Assembly (NCBI GenBank): GCA_013288805.1
Contig: JABDBE010000004.1
Span: 1-64,000 of the forward strand
Length of the DNA stretch: 64,000 bases
From: Acidobacteriota bacterium
GTDB lineage: Bacteria; Acidobacteriota; Terriglobia; Terriglobales; Acidobacteriaceae
Direction of reading: 5' to 3'
Below, piece after piece: positions 38,324-49,388 of this stretch (position 1 is the stretch's first letter; the number at the start of each line of letters is the position of its first letter). The notes under the pieces were generated by a model, which saw only the letters and a program-made list of their open reading frames with translations, searched no databases and had not been told where the DNA came from. A program made the position numbers and the translations under genes.

Positions 38324-40294
38324 TTAGCGCACTGGAGCAACGGGCAGATCGATAAAACTGGCTGCATCCTTCGCGTGGTAAACGCGCTGAACCCCCTTCA
38401 TGTAGTCTTGCGGTTTGGCGAAGAAGATATTTGCCACGAACGTCTGCGGATTTCGATCGTACAGAGGGAACCAGCTAGACTGGATCTGCACCATGATCCG
38501 GTGACCGGGCAGAAAGACGTGATTCACGGTCGGCAAGATGAACTTGTAAGGTAATGGGATATTTGCCGTGATGGGCTTTGCAGTCTCGAAACTCTCCCGA
38601 TAACGACCCCTGAAAATATCCATGGCAATGTTCAACTCATAGCCGCCCATTTCCTGCCGGCTCGGCACTTCGTCTGGATAGACGTCGATGAGCTTCACCA
38701 CCCAGTCACTATCCGTTCCGCTTGTGGACGCGACAAGATTCACCACCGGCGCACCGCTGACTCGCAAAGGCTCGGTCAAAACCGGCGTCGTGTAGGACAA
38801 CACGTCTGTGCGGTCGGCGACAAAACGTTGATCAACGAGGAGCCAACGCCGCCAGGCGTCGCTATCGGAAGAAACAATGGGGCGCGGCGAATAAGGCACA
38901 GGCTTGCTAGGATCGGAAACGTATTCGTCGTAATCTTGTGAACCTGCGGGCGACTTAGCATTGCGTCCGCTCGGAGGAGTGAAGGACAAACCAAGTCCGG
39001 CTGTCAGATAGAGCGGCTTGGACTTCGCCGCGCAACCAGACTCACACGCCAGGGGCCAGGAATTCAGACGGTCCCAATGATTTTCGCCCGTGTTGTAGAT
39101 GAGCACCGGCGGCGTAGCGGCCTTCGGCGCACCGTCTTTCAGGTACTGATCGAAGAACGGCTTGAGTATGTCGCGACGAAATTGCAGGGCCGTGTCCCCC
39201 TCCCACTTCAGCGGCCCGAGCGAATAACCGTCGTAGTTGACTCCGCTGTGGCGCCACGGGCCCATCACCAGAAAGTTCATGTCGTTGTGCGTGTCTTTCG
39301 GCTCAACTGCCAGGTAGCAGTGAATCGCTCCCCACATGTCTTCCTGGTCCCACAAACCCTGAATCCACATGGTAGGAACCTTTAGAGGCTGCTCGCTCAT
39401 AGTTTTATCGAGAGCCTGGTCTTGCCAGTACGCGTCATAGGCTGGGTGTTCCGACATTTTGTGCCACACGGGCAGTTGGTCCAGGCCTCCGGCTTTTGCG
39501 AAATCTCCCGCCGAGCCGGCGCGAAGAAAGTTGTCGTAGTCGTCATATCCCTGGCGAACGATGGGATGCCCTTCCCCGTGCACTGCGGTCTGTTCCGTAA
39601 AGTAATCGAGACTCGGCTGCCGAAACGCACCGAAATGAAACCAGTCGTCGCCCATCCAGCCGTCGACCATGGGGCTCATTGGCGCTGCGACTTTCAGAGC
39701 TGGGTGCGGATTCACAAGCGCCATTACCACGGTGAACCCTTCGTAGGAACTTCCGAGCATCCCAACCTTGCCGTTGCTCTCGGGAACATTCTTCACTAAC
39801 CAGTCGATGGTGTCGTAGGTATCGGTGGAATGATCGGTTTCGCTCGAATTCAGGGGCCCTTTCAACGGTCGAGTCATCACGTAGTCACCCTCGGAGCCGT
39901 ATTTGCCGCGAACATCCTGAAAGACGCGAATGTAACCATCGGCCACGAACACTTCGTCGCCCTGGGGCAAGGTCGCGAGCATGGATGCAGACCGGAAGCG
40001 TTCCGTCCGTTTGGCAGCGTTGTAGGGAGTGCGAGTCAGGATGATCGGCGCATTCTTTGCACCCTTAGGGATAACTATCACGGTATAGAGCTTCACTCCG
40101 TCTCGCATCGGAATCATCACTGCCCGTTTGACGTAGTCGTAGGATGCGGTCGGAACCTCAAACTTAGAAGGAATATCTGCAGTGAGAGGCGCGGTCTGTC
40201 CGTGGGCGGCAGTAGCGAGCATGAAAAGAGCGATCCCGACCGCTAACCATCTCTGGGGTACACCTGGTTGGAATAGTGAAGACATTCTGATCAT
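38324..40294 (-). CDS. CocE/NonD family hydrolase (S15 X-Pro dipeptidyl-peptidase-like), secreted
   Basis: 'VMIPMRDGVKLYTVIVIPKGAKNAPIILTRTPYN', 'VGMLGSSYEGFTVVMAL', start ATG 40294 with signal peptide; ORF track start 40669. Confidence 0.94.
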   Translation of the reverse strand: MIRMSSLFQPGVPQRWLAVGIALFMLATAAHGQTAPLTADIPSKFEVPTASYDYVKRAVMIPMRDGVKLYTVIVIPKGAKNAPIILTRTPYNAAKRTERFRSASMLATLPQGDEVFVADGYIRVFQDVRGKYGSEGDYVMTRPLKGPLNSSETDHSTDTYDTIDWLVKNVPESNGKVGMLGSSYEGFTVVMALVNPHPALKVAAPMSPMVDGWMGDDWFHFGAFRQPSLDYFTEQTAVHGEGHPIVRQGYDDYDNFLRAGSAGDFAKAGGLDQLPVWHKMSEHPAYDAYWQDQALDKTMSEQPLKVPTMWIQGLWDQEDMWGAIHCYLAVEPKDTHNDMNFLVMGPWRHSGVNYDGYSLGPLKWEGDTALQFRRDILKPFFDQYLKDGAPKAATPPVLIYNTGENHWDRLNSWPLACESGCAAKSKPLYLTAGLGLSFTPPSGRNAKSPAGSQDYDEYVSDPSKPVPYSPRPIVSSDSDAWRRWLLVDQRFVADRTDVLSYTTPVLTEPLRVSGAPVVNLVASTSGTDSDWVVKLIDVYPDEVPSRQEMGGYELNIAMDIFRGRYRESFETAKPITANIPLPYKFILPTVNHVFLPGHRIMVQIQSSWFPLYDRNPQTFVANIFFAKPQDYMKGVQRVYHAKDAASFIDLPVAPVR

Positions 40295-40484
40295 AAAGAG
40301 TACTCCGCCCCCGCCCCGAAATTGCCAACCGAAAACTTTATCAGAAATGATAGTTCCGCCATCTGAGCCGTTGCCCATCAGCTCTATCGTAATAATGCCT
40401 TGACTGCGACGGCATGAACCATCCCCCGTTCTTGGAATTCTGCGGAGGATGCCCGATTTATTATCATGTACGGAGGAAAACCAA

Positions 40485-41357
40485 ATGAGAACCAAGAACA
40501 ATTTTGTCCTGATGCTGGGGTTCGTACTGGTATTTATGATTGCTACGAATGCAGCCAGCGCGCCAACATTGACCTTCAAGTTCACGACTTTCAACGTGCC
40601 AGGAGCCATAGCCACTGTTCTCGGAGGAATCAACGACGCAGGCGTGATCGTCGGGCAATACGAAGACAAGAAAGACGTCGTGCACTGCTTTATGTTGGCC
40701 GGCAGTAAAGTAACGACGATTAATCACCCCAATGCTGTTTCGGACGGTTGCATCCATATCAATTCGGCGGGAGCGATTGTGGGCTCCTGGAAGAATTCAG
40801 CTGGCGTCACAAGTGGCTTCTCATATCAAAATGGCAAGTTTAGAAACATCCCCGGCCCCAGCGGAGCAAAGTCTTCGGTCGCCTATGGGATCAACGACAG
40901 CGGACAGATTGTCGGTTATTACACTGACTCCAGCGGCAAGTACCATGGTTTCCTCCTGACGGGTGCGAAGTACTCTGTCCTGAATGTACCTGGTGCCGCT
41001 TCCACGATTGCCACCGGTATCAACAAAGCGGGCAATATCGTTATGTATTATGGAATCGGGACACGAATTGCGTCAGCCCTATACAACGGGAAGACCTACA
41101 AGACCATCAACGTACCCCTCGCAGCAAACTCGCTAGCCAGGGACATCAACAACGCAGGCGACATAGTTTATGAAATCTTGAATTCCAGCTTCGAACACGA
41201 GGAGGGAGCGCTGTTCCACGGAGGCAAGTACTATACCTTTACCTATCCCAACAGCGCGGCCACCAGCGGCTTCGGAATCAACGACGACAGCGTTTTGGTG
41301 GGTTTATACCAAGCCACGGCGACGGGTCCCGATCAGGGTTTCAAGGCGACCTACTAA
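40485..41357 (+). CDS. HAF-repeat extracellular protein
   Basis: Repeats 'GINDAGVIVGQYEDKKDVVHCFML', 'GINDSGQIVGYYTDSSGKYHGFLL', 'INNAGDIVYE'; signal peptide. Confidence 0.9.
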   Translation: MRTKNNFVLMLGFVLVFMIATNAASAPTLTFKFTTFNVPGAIATVLGGINDAGVIVGQYEDKKDVVHCFMLAGSKVTTINHPNAVSDGCIHINSAGAIVGSWKNSAGVTSGFSYQNGKFRNIPGPSGAKSSVAYGINDSGQIVGYYTDSSGKYHGFLLTGAKYSVLNVPGAASTIATGINKAGNIVMYYGIGTRIASALYNGKTYKTINVPLAANSLARDINNAGDIVYEILNSSFEHEEGALFHGGKYYTFTYPNSAATSGFGINDDSVLVGLYQATATGPDQGFKATY

Positions 41358-41585
41358 GCACCAAACCAATCAGCAATATTCCGCGCGCAGGAGGACCGCA
41401 ATCGGAATTCCCGCGGCTCTGCATTGGGGGCTTCCGCCAGTGCGGCTATGGTTGCGTAGACTCTCAGTTCCCTTTTTACTCCGAACAATTGGTGGGCGCA
41501 CTCCTCACCTGATGTCAAGCGACAAGGGCCCTGGCAACTTAAGTGTGGGGGACCGTCTGTTCGCACCGGACGCTTTCCGCGGAAT

Positions 41586-42029
41586 CTACAGCGAAGGAAG
41601 GTCGACTCGGACTTCGTTCGAGGCTGTGCTCTCGGTTCCCTTTGCGCTCACCGCTTTGGTCACATAAAAGTACGTCTGTCCCGGCTGTACCGTACGATCC
41701 ACGTAGCTGGTTGCCGGGATCGGTTCAAAATTGAGCTTGACTACGCCTGACGTGCCACGTCGGTACACGTTGTAGCCAACGATTGGAGAAGTGCTGGTCT
41801 TCCACGACAGAGTCACGTTATGTTGTAGGCCGGATGGGGCACTTGCGGTCCTCGGTTGCGCACTGGGAAACGTCGACGCTTCATGCAGAAAGTGCTTGGC
41901 GTTGACCACAGCCCGCAAGATTCCGGTGTGACGGTGTGCGCCAAGCTGAAAACCAATCCACGCAACCAGAAGAGCAAAGACTCCGAACGCGATCATTAGC
42001 ACTTTAGCGGACTTGGACGAAGGTCTCAT
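41586..42029 (-). CDS. single-FN3-domain membrane-anchored protein
   Basis: MRPSSKSAKVLMIAFGVFALLVAWIGFQLG...NVTLSWKTSTSPIVGYNVYRRGTSGVVKLNFEPIPATSYVDRTVQPGQTYFYVTKAVSAKGTESTASNEV. Confidence 0.9.
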   Translation of the reverse strand: MRPSSKSAKVLMIAFGVFALLVAWIGFQLGAHRHTGILRAVVNAKHFLHEASTFPSAQPRTASAPSGLQHNVTLSWKTSTSPIVGYNVYRRGTSGVVKLNFEPIPATSYVDRTVQPGQTYFYVTKAVSAKGTESTASNEVRVDLPSL

Positions 42030-42165
42030 TTGATAAGTTGTTGAGTTGCCACCAGCTCACCCTAGTTCTCGGCAAAGCTCATCCCATCTGAGAACGTAGC
42101 CAGGGTCAACAGCTAAAATCATCGGCTCGACCATAATGCATACTCGCGTGGCATGCGTGACACAA
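41796..42165. repeat. segmental duplication copy A (FN3 gene 5' region plus HNH 3' tail), related to 49420-49805
   Basis: Long near-identical stretches, e.g. 'gcaaccagaagagcaaagactccga..cgatcat..agc..ctttagcggacttggacga.ggtctcatttgataa.ttgtt' and 'ccagggtcaa.cgctaaaatcatcg.ctcgaccat..t.catactcgcgtggcatgc.tgacac'. Confidence 0.85.
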
Positions 42166-42419
42166 CGCGATCCAGGCCAACCCATGCTCGTTGGTCTATA
42201 CGAGACGCGTCGATGCTAGCACGCAAAGCTTTGTCGGAAGAAGTAGCCAAGCGCTGAAATTCTCGCACGGCAGCCTGACACCATAACGATCACAACGAGA
42301 CTGGCGTGCGCATCTAAGATACGCAGCGGGCAGGCAGGGTTTGTGCGGCCGCCGAAGAGGGAGCAGCCGAACTTCCCTCGGGGTCGCCCGCTGCTCGAGC
42401 TTGAATCAGCTAGACTGCA

Positions 42420-42826
42420 TCAAAGAATCTGCGGCGGGCGCGCCCGCTGGTTCGAACGAGTGCTGGCCGAATTGCGGTTTGAGGTGTGGATCGGAAACGC
42501 GGCGAGATCCGGGACAAACGAGTACGCAAGCAAAAGACGGACCGCCAGGATGCGCACCTGATCCTGCGCTTGCTGCTGGAAGATCGTTTCCCGAAGATCC
42601 GGGTGCCGAGTTGGGAGAATCGAGACTTGCGGCAACTGTTGTGGGCACCGGCACCGCATGGTGCAGCGCGCACTCGAATCATGAACCAATTGCAAGCGTG
42701 GCGTTCAACGAAGGACTGCGATGCAAGAAGCGACCGTGGCGAGAGGCTGGCCGAGAGCAACTCGAGTCGTTTGCGTTAGCCCCGTGGGCCAGTCGACGCG
42801 CCGTTGCGAGGTCCGGGAGTATTTAA
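42420..42826 (+). pseudogene. IS110-family transposase remnant, multiple frameshifts
   Basis: Frames together read RWFERVLAELRFEVWIGNAA | RDKRVRKQKTDRQDAHLILRLLLEDRFPKIRVPSWENRDLRQLLW | TRIMNQLQA | VAFNEGLRCKKRPWREAGREQLESFALAPWASRR. Confidence 0.88.
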
Positions 42827-43198
42827 ACCCAGAGACCTTTCGCGACGGAACGTGCTGAAGCCTCTGCCCCGCATCACGGTAAACCCACCATGCCAAACGG
42901 GCCATAATTGAAGGAGAACCACACCAGCACGGATTACCCACACGGGAGTGGGCCGTTAAAGATTGCCTACACTTCCTAATGCGATACGCCCTCGAATTTG
43001 GGGTCACCACTTGTTCCGAGTTCTGTGCCAGCCCCATGGTCATCGTGACCATACTGGCAAGCGGGTTGTTCTTGGGATTCATGAAATGCCGCACCGCCGA
43101 GCAGATGAAAACTTGGCCTATGCCTTGTGCGCGAATTGACGTAGAATTGCCAACCGACTACATAGGGCCGTCTTTGCCGGAAGTAGGGAGCCACGTAG

Positions 43199-43760
43199 AT
43201 GGATCGGGCATATCAAGATATAACGGTCCTGCTGGCACAAGTGACCAAGGGCGATCAGCAGGCAGACTCCAACCTCATACCTCTCGTTTACGACGAGTTG
43301 CGACGATTGGCGGGTAGCTACATGAGTCGTGAGCGGGAGAACCACACCCTTCAGTCCACCGCCTTGGTTCACGAGGCCTACCTCAAGTTGGCGCAGCATC
43401 AGTCAGTCGATTGGCAAGACTGCGCGCATTTTTTCGGAATCGCGGCTCAGGTGATGCGCCATATTCTGGTTGACCATGCACGCGGTCATGGCAGAGAAAA
43501 ACGCGGCGCGCGGCAACAATTGGTGTCTTTGGAAGAAGCGTTTGTCTTCTCTCCCGAGAAATCAACTGAGTTGCTCGAGCTGGATGAGTCTTTGCAGCGG
43601 GCTAGCGAAGCTAGACTCGCGTCAAGGCAGAATCGTCGAGCTGCGCTTCTTCGGTGGGCTAACGGTTGAGGAGACCGCAGACGTACTAGCGATATCGCCG
43701 AAGACGGTCAAGCGAGACTGGAGCGTGGCTAAAGCGTGGCTCCATGGGGACCTGAGGTAA
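43199..43760 (+). pseudogene. ECF sigma factor (Acidobacteria-type, TIGR02999-like) split by one frameshift
   Basis: MDRAYQDITVLLAQVTKGDQQADSNLIPLVYDELRRLAGSYM...ELLELDESLQR | [52 protein letters not shown]; extra g near 43598. Confidence 0.9.
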
Positions 43761-43764
43761 ACCT

Positions 43765-46700
43765 ATGGCGACCGCACCGGATAATTGGGAAACGATTAAG
43801 GTCTTATTCGACGCCGCGCTTGAGCTCGGCACTGAAGAGCGCCAGTTGTTTCTCCTCAAGAATTGCCCCGACCCAATCGTGCGGACTAAGGTCGAGAGGC
43901 TGCTATCTGAACATAGCCAGGCCGGATCCTTTCTCTCAAAGGCCGCCCTCGGCATTCCCTCCCCAGAGCGTGAATCTTCAGCGCAAAGACTACCCGAAGG
44001 CGAACTGCTGGCCGGGCGATTCCGCATTGTCCGATTCATCGCTGGCGGTGGGATGGGTCTGGTGTACAAGGCCGAAGACTTATCCCTCCGCCGCTTCGTT
44101 GCGCTCAAGTTTCTGCCTGATGAAGTGTCACGTTCCCCGCAAGCATTGGCCCGGTTTAAGCGTGAAGCTCAAGCAGCCTCCGCACTGAACCATCCCAACA
44201 TCTGCACTATCCATGAAATCGGGCACCGAAACGATCAACCCTTCATCGTCATGGAGTTTGTGGATGGCCTGACGCTGAAGCGTCACATCGCAGGGCAGCC
44301 GATGGCAATTGACGATGTGCTGTCTCTGGGAATCCAAATCGCGGACGCGCTCGACGCCGCCCACACTAAAGGCATCGTACATCGCGATATCAAGCCAGGA
44401 AATATTCTCGTCACCCAGAGCGGTCGTGCCAAGATTCTCGATTTTGGTTTGGCAAAAGTGACCCCGATTCTCAGCACCGCGAGTACGGCGGCACAATCTA
44501 CTGTGTCCATCGAAGACCGTTTAACCACTCCCGGAACACAGTTGGGAACCGTCGACTATATGTCCCCGGAGCAAATACGATCCAAGCCGTTGGACGCCCG
44601 CACTGACATATTCTCCTTCGGCGTCTTGATATACGAGATGTCGACCGGAACGCTACCGTTCCGCGGAGAAAGCACGGGGGCGATTTTCGATTGCATATTG
44701 CATCGGGCGCCTGTCCCTCCAATGCGGTTGAATCCGGACCTGCCAGTCGACCTGGAGAGAATCGTCAGTAAGTGTTTGGAAAAAGACCGCGACCTCCGCT
44801 ACCAACATGCAGCCGACTTGAGATCGGACTTGCAACGGGTGAAGCGGGATTGCGAGAGCGGCTACGATTCTGAGCAATTTAGCACATCGGTTGTGCCAGA
44901 GACTCCCGCCAGCGAGGCTGGAAAATTTTGGAAAATTGCGGTCCCGGTCCTATCGGTCTTCTGCTTCATCATCTTTCTGATCGGGGGGTGGCTTTACTAT
45001 CGCGCGCATGGAAGCAAGTACCTGACTGACAAGGGCACCGTCGTGGTCGCAGATTTTTCCAACAGCACGGGTGATCCGGTTTTTGACGACACCCTAAAGA
45101 CGGCGCTGACTGTTGCCCTACGCCAGACTCCTTTCCTGAACCTTCTTTCGGACGAGAGAGTGGGGGAAACTCTCAACTTTATGACCCGACCGGCCAGCAC
45201 GCCCCTCACACCCGAGATTGCCCGCGAGGTTTGCCTGCGTAACGACGGCAGAGCTTACGTCGTTGGTTCGATTGCAACTCTAGGGAGCGAGTATGTACTG
45301 GGACTTAAAGCGGTAAATTGCCAGAGTGGAGAAACCCTGGCACAGGAACAGGTTATTGCCGTAGCAAAGGAAAAGGTCTTGCCCGCACTCGGTAATGCAG
45401 CTGTCGGACTGCGCAGCGAGCTAGGCGAATCGCGGTTTATGCTAAAGAAATTTGGGGTGCCACTCGAACAGGCTACAACGTCTTCGCTGGAAGCTCTAAA
45501 GGCCTACAGCAATGCCATTAGAGCCGGTAGGAGCGAAGGCGATATGTCGGCCTTGCCACTCCTCAACCGCGCAGTGGAATTTGATCCCAGCTTTGCCTTG
45601 GCCTACGCCCAGTTAGGCGTTGTTTATTCCGACCTGGGGGAAACTGCTTTGTCTGCAGACTTCGCGGGAAAAGCAATGACCCTGCGAGACCGGGCCTCGG
45701 AGTGGGAAAGGTTCTCCATCGATTCGACTTACTACCGGTCCGCAACTGGCGAGCTAGAAAAGGCGGAACAAGTTAACGAGGAATGGAAACAAAATTATCC
45801 GCAAAGCCCTGCTCCATACGTGCAGCTGGGACTTACTTATTCATCTCTAGGCCGACTTGAACCGGCTCTGAACAACGACATGGGGGCCCTAAAGCTAAGT
45901 AAGGACTCTGCCGTAATGTATGGGAATGTCGCTTATGATTATCTGTATCTCGGTAAGCTGGTTGCTGCCGAGGACATTTTGCGCCAAGCTCGCGAACGCA
46001 AACTGGATGAGATTCTTCTGCCAAATTTCTACCAACTGGCCTTTCTGCGCCAGGATGATAGGGAAATGAAACGATGTTTTTCCGCCGCTCTCGGCAAACC
46101 GGGACAAGAAGATGCGTTGTTGTCAAGCCAAGCTGATACCGAGGCTTTTCACGGGCGAATGAGACAAGCGCGCGAGCTATCTCAAGAGGCGGTGGACTCA
46201 GCAATTCGCGCGGACGCCAAGGAAACGGCGGCTGGCTGGCGAGTTACTGAGGCCTTGCGGGAAGCAGAGTTCGGGAATGCAGCCGAAGCCAGGCAACAAG
46301 CTTCAGCCGCGCTTGCGTTGGCTTCTAATCGCGACGTGCAAGTAGCCGCCGCCTTGGCTTTGGCCCGCGTCGGCGAGGTTGGCCGGGCCAGTGTAATGCT
46401 GGATAGACTACAAAAGCGTTTCCCGTCCGACACCCTGTTGACGAACTACTGGTCGCCTTGCATCCGTGCCGCCATCGCCCTCTTCCACGGCGACTCTTCC
46501 CACGCAATGGCATATCTGGCGCCTACGGTGTCCTATGAACTGGCTGCCATTAGCCCACCGTTTTCGTCCGGGGGAACCCTCTATCCCGCTTACCTTCGCG
46601 GCCAGGCCTACCTGGCGAATCGCCAGCGGGACTTGGCAGCCGCCGAGTTTCAGAAGCTACTCGACCATCGCGGTTTGGTTTGGAATTTCCCGCTCGGTGC

Positions 46701-46857
46701 CTTGGCACATCTCCAACTCGCACGCGCCTATGTGGGCTCGGGTAACAAAGTCAAGGCAGGTGAGGCCTATCAAACTTTTCTAAACCTTTGGCGCGACGCT
46801 GATCCGGATGCCCGATTATTTATGGAAGCCAAGACCGAATACACGAAGATCAAGTAG
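43765..46857 (+). CDS. Ser/Thr protein kinase with C-terminal TM and TPR-like region
   Basis: '[29 protein letters not shown]', '[29 protein letters not shown]'; 1030 aa. Confidence 0.97.
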   Translation: MATAPDNWETIKVLFDAALELGTEERQLFLLKNCPDPIVRTKVERLLSEHSQAGSFLSKAALGIPSPERESSAQRLPEGELLAGRFRIVRFIAGGGMGLVYKAEDLSLRRFVALKFLPDEVSRSPQALARFKREAQAASALNHPNICTIHEIGHRNDQPFIVMEFVDGLTLKRHIAGQPMAIDDVLSLGIQIADALDAAHTKGIVHRDIKPGNILVTQSGRAKILDFGLAKVTPILSTASTAAQSTVSIEDRLTTPGTQLGTVDYMSPEQIRSKPLDARTDIFSFGVLIYEMSTGTLPFRGESTGAIFDCILHRAPVPPMRLNPDLPVDLERIVSKCLEKDRDLRYQHAADLRSDLQRVKRDCESGYDSEQFSTSVVPETPASEAGKFWKIAVPVLSVFCFIIFLIGGWLYYRAHGSKYLTDKGTVVVADFSNSTGDPVFDDTLKTALTVALRQTPFLNLLSDERVGETLNFMTRPASTPLTPEIAREVCLRNDGRAYVVGSIATLGSEYVLGLKAVNCQSGETLAQEQVIAVAKEKVLPALGNAAVGLRSELGESRFMLKKFGVPLEQATTSSLEALKAYSNAIRAGRSEGDMSALPLLNRAVEFDPSFALAYAQLGVVYSDLGETALSADFAGKAMTLRDRASEWERFSIDSTYYRSATGELEKAEQVNEEWKQNYPQSPAPYVQLGLTYSSLGRLEPALNNDMGALKLSKDSAVMYGNVAYDYLYLGKLVAAEDILRQARERKLDEILLPNFYQLAFLRQDDREMKRCFSAALGKPGQEDALLSSQADTEAFHGRMRQARELSQEAVDSAIRADAKETAAGWRVTEALREAEFGNAAEARQQASAALALASNRDVQVAAALALARVGEVGRASVMLDRLQKRFPSDTLLTNYWSPCIRAAIALFHGDSSHAMAYLAPTVSYELAAISPPFSSGGTLYPAYLRGQAYLANRQRDLAAAEFQKLLDHRGLVWNFPLGALAHLQLARAYVGSGNKVKAGEAYQTFLNLWRDADPDARLFMEAKTEYTKIK

Positions 46858-47024
46858 ATCGGGACCGGCTTTTTCCGAGACCCCGGCATCGCATCTTGTC
46901 GGATGTCTCTTGACACCTGTCGTATAATCGGTGGCTGCGTGAGTTTCCGTCCGCCCGGAATGTTTGGTGAATCTTCACGCGATCGATCTTTCCTGCTCCT
47001 ATACCTGTGGTAAGGAAGGGAGAC

Positions 47025-48338
47025 ATGCGAGTTCGTCCGGTAGCGACCCTCACCATAGTTTTGCTCCTACTTGTCGCCGCGGCGGCGAACCCCGCATATA
47101 AGACGGTGTACCAGTTCCCCGGCGGGCAAGCGGGCGGCGTCCCAGTCAATGTTGGAAGTCTCGCCGCGGATGCCGCGGGGAATCTGTATGGCACAACCCA
47201 GCAAGGCGGAACGTGCGGGCACGGAACCGTTTTTCAACTGTCAAGCGCATTCGCGGTACCGAAGATATTGCATAGTTTCTGCACCGACGGGGCCGACCCT
47301 TTTGGCGCCGTCGTAATTGACGAGTCCGCCAAGAATATCTACGGCACCACACTTAGTGGTGGCGCATGCTCAATGGGCACTGTGTTTCGGCTTTCAAAAT
47401 CAGGCTCCGGCTGGACGGACACTGTTTTGCATAACTTCTGTGGGAAAACACCAAAGAAAATAGATGGAGCGGCGCCATATGCTGGTGTGGTCCTTGACCC
47501 TGGAAAGAGGGGTTGTTGCTACCTGTACGGGACGACGCGGTCGGGCGGGACGAGCCAGTCAAAAGAGAAGAGCGGTTTCGGTACAGTATTCGGGATATCA
47601 AGATCGGGGACCTACCACGTGATTTATAGTTTTTGCCCAAAAGGCACGGAATGTGTCGATGGAGAATATCCCAAGAGCGGTCTGGTCGTGGACAAGAGCG
47701 GGAACCTGTACGGCATGACTGTTGCAGGTGGCAGCAGCGGCAATGGCACGATTTTCAGGATCTCAAGATCAGGTTCCAAATGGACAGAAACGGTGCTGTA
47801 TAGTTTCACGGGTGGACGGGACGGCGCCAATCCTCAATATTCAAGCCTGACTTTTGCCGATAGAAGGATTTTCGGTGTAACCACTGCTGGAGGCGATTCC
47901 AACGATGGAACTGTATTCCAGATGACACTCTCTTCTGGTTCGGACTGGACCGAAACCGTGCTCTATAGCTTTCGGGGCAGCACTAAAGGAGACGGGGCAA
48001 AGCCGGAAGGGACCTTGGTGGCGGATTCGACTGGCAATCTTTACGGCACGACAACATTTGGCGGCTCAGCGAAATGCACTCTAGGCAAGGATGGTTTACC
48101 CAACAAGGCCGGGTGCGGTACGGTGTTCAAGCTCGAACCTACGAACGGTGGCTGGACCGAAAATGTCCTCTATCTGTTCCAAGGTCGGGGCGACGGCGGC
48201 TATCCGCAGAGTGGACTTGTCCGTGATCCCGCCAGCGGGCGCCTCTATGGAGCGACGAAGTATACGGAGAACATCTGTGACTCCGTAAAGCTGCACAAGT
48301 TATATCGCTGCGGGGTCTTGTACGAAGTGCAGCCGTAA
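47025..48338 (+). CDS. choice-of-anchor tandem repeat GloVer-containing protein
   Basis: Repeats 'GNLYGTTQQGGTCGHGTVFQLS', 'GNLYGMTVAGGSSGNGTIFRIS', 'GNLYGTTTFGGS'; signal peptide from ATG 47025. Confidence 0.93.
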   Translation: MRVRPVATLTIVLLLLVAAAANPAYKTVYQFPGGQAGGVPVNVGSLAADAAGNLYGTTQQGGTCGHGTVFQLSSAFAVPKILHSFCTDGADPFGAVVIDESAKNIYGTTLSGGACSMGTVFRLSKSGSGWTDTVLHNFCGKTPKKIDGAAPYAGVVLDPGKRGCCYLYGTTRSGGTSQSKEKSGFGTVFGISRSGTYHVIYSFCPKGTECVDGEYPKSGLVVDKSGNLYGMTVAGGSSGNGTIFRISRSGSKWTETVLYSFTGGRDGANPQYSSLTFADRRIFGVTTAGGDSNDGTVFQMTLSSGSDWTETVLYSFRGSTKGDGAKPEGTLVADSTGNLYGTTTFGGSAKCTLGKDGLPNKAGCGTVFKLEPTNGGWTENVLYLFQGRGDGGYPQSGLVRDPASGRLYGATKYTENICDSVKLHKLYRCGVLYEVQP

Positions 48339-48351
48339 CTACGACTCCTCT

Positions 48352-49233
48352 TCACTTTGCCGCGAACAACTCTGGATGCAGATAGTGTCCCTGTTCTTGC
48401 GGCGGTTTGTCCTCCTCCACCGGAATGCGGTGCGCATCCGCATAAGCGTCCTGGCGAATGCCGGTCACCTGCCACGAAACCTCCACCAGCGGCTTGTTGG
48501 TGCGGATCACAAATCGGTTGTCCGTAACCTTCCGAGCGATGATCGCCTGCGCGAACTGACCGACCACGGTAAGCTGATAACGAAAATCACGATTCAGAGC
48601 GGAGAAGTATTGTGGCAAAATCACGGTCGCCAATCCGTGTTTGTCAGTGGTCACATTTCCGTTGTAAATATTCATCATGTCCGGCGACTCCACAAAGGAG
48701 TGGTAAAGATACTTATTCGCTGGGTCAACCGGATCATCGATTTTGAATGAGCCGGCTCCCTTGAATAGAGTGCCGCTGACGGTAACATCCCCGTTCACAT
48801 CGAGCGCGGATTGGGGGGCAGTCGTTAAAATACCCACGAATCCATTGCCGTCGTGGATAAACAGAGCGTTCTCTGCCGCCTGGCGGAAGGCGCCAATGGA
48901 GATGCCGCTGCCCCATATCGCTTCGATTGGGTGATTCTTGTCCCCCACGTAAACAAAAGCTGTATCCCCAGACTGATGGAAGTTATTTTCTCCCTGTACC
49001 AACATGTTCCCGGAGGCAACGTCGAGAACCTGCTCAGGAGTAGTGGTGTTGATTCCCAACGAGGAATTCGGCGACACGCCGACTTGGTAGAGCCCGGAAT
49101 CTCCAAGATCGGTGCGATCCGTCCAAATCGGAATATAGTTCTTGGTTCCAGATCCCCATCCTCCGACCTGGGCGTCCACGCGAAGGCCGGTGCAGCAAAC
49201 AGCAAGAACCGCACAAACGAGAGCAGTTTTCAT
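48352..49233 (-). CDS. secreted hypothetical protein (tail-fibre/'SALDVNGDVTVSGTL' type)
   Basis: MKTALVCAVLAVCCTGLRVDAQ...LGINTTTPEQVLDVASGNMLVQGENNF...APQSALDVNGDVTVSGTLFKGAGSFKIDDPVDPANKYLYHSFVESPDMMNIYNG; ORF track start 49437. Confidence 0.8.
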   Translation of the reverse strand: MKTALVCAVLAVCCTGLRVDAQVGGWGSGTKNYIPIWTDRTDLGDSGLYQVGVSPNSSLGINTTTPEQVLDVASGNMLVQGENNFHQSGDTAFVYVGDKNHPIEAIWGSGISIGAFRQAAENALFIHDGNGFVGILTTAPQSALDVNGDVTVSGTLFKGAGSFKIDDPVDPANKYLYHSFVESPDMMNIYNGNVTTDKHGLATVILPQYFSALNRDFRYQLTVVGQFAQAIIARKVTDNRFVIRTNKPLVEVSWQVTGIRQDAYADAHRIPVEEDKPPQEQGHYLHPELFAAK

Positions 49234-49388
49234 GGGAGTAATTCTCCTTATCGGGCAGAATCCAGTGAAACGGGGAGATGAGGTAACCGGCAAAACAATC
49301 GGAAGACCTCGCCGGAATCGTACCAAGCCTGCTGCTTCGGCGCAAGTTAGTGTACTCATCCAGTAGATCTGCGTTCGCGAACGGTATT

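Noticed and set aside
39422-40246. Plus-strand ORFs of 125-138 aa
   Set aside because: Antisense to the S15/CocE hydrolase
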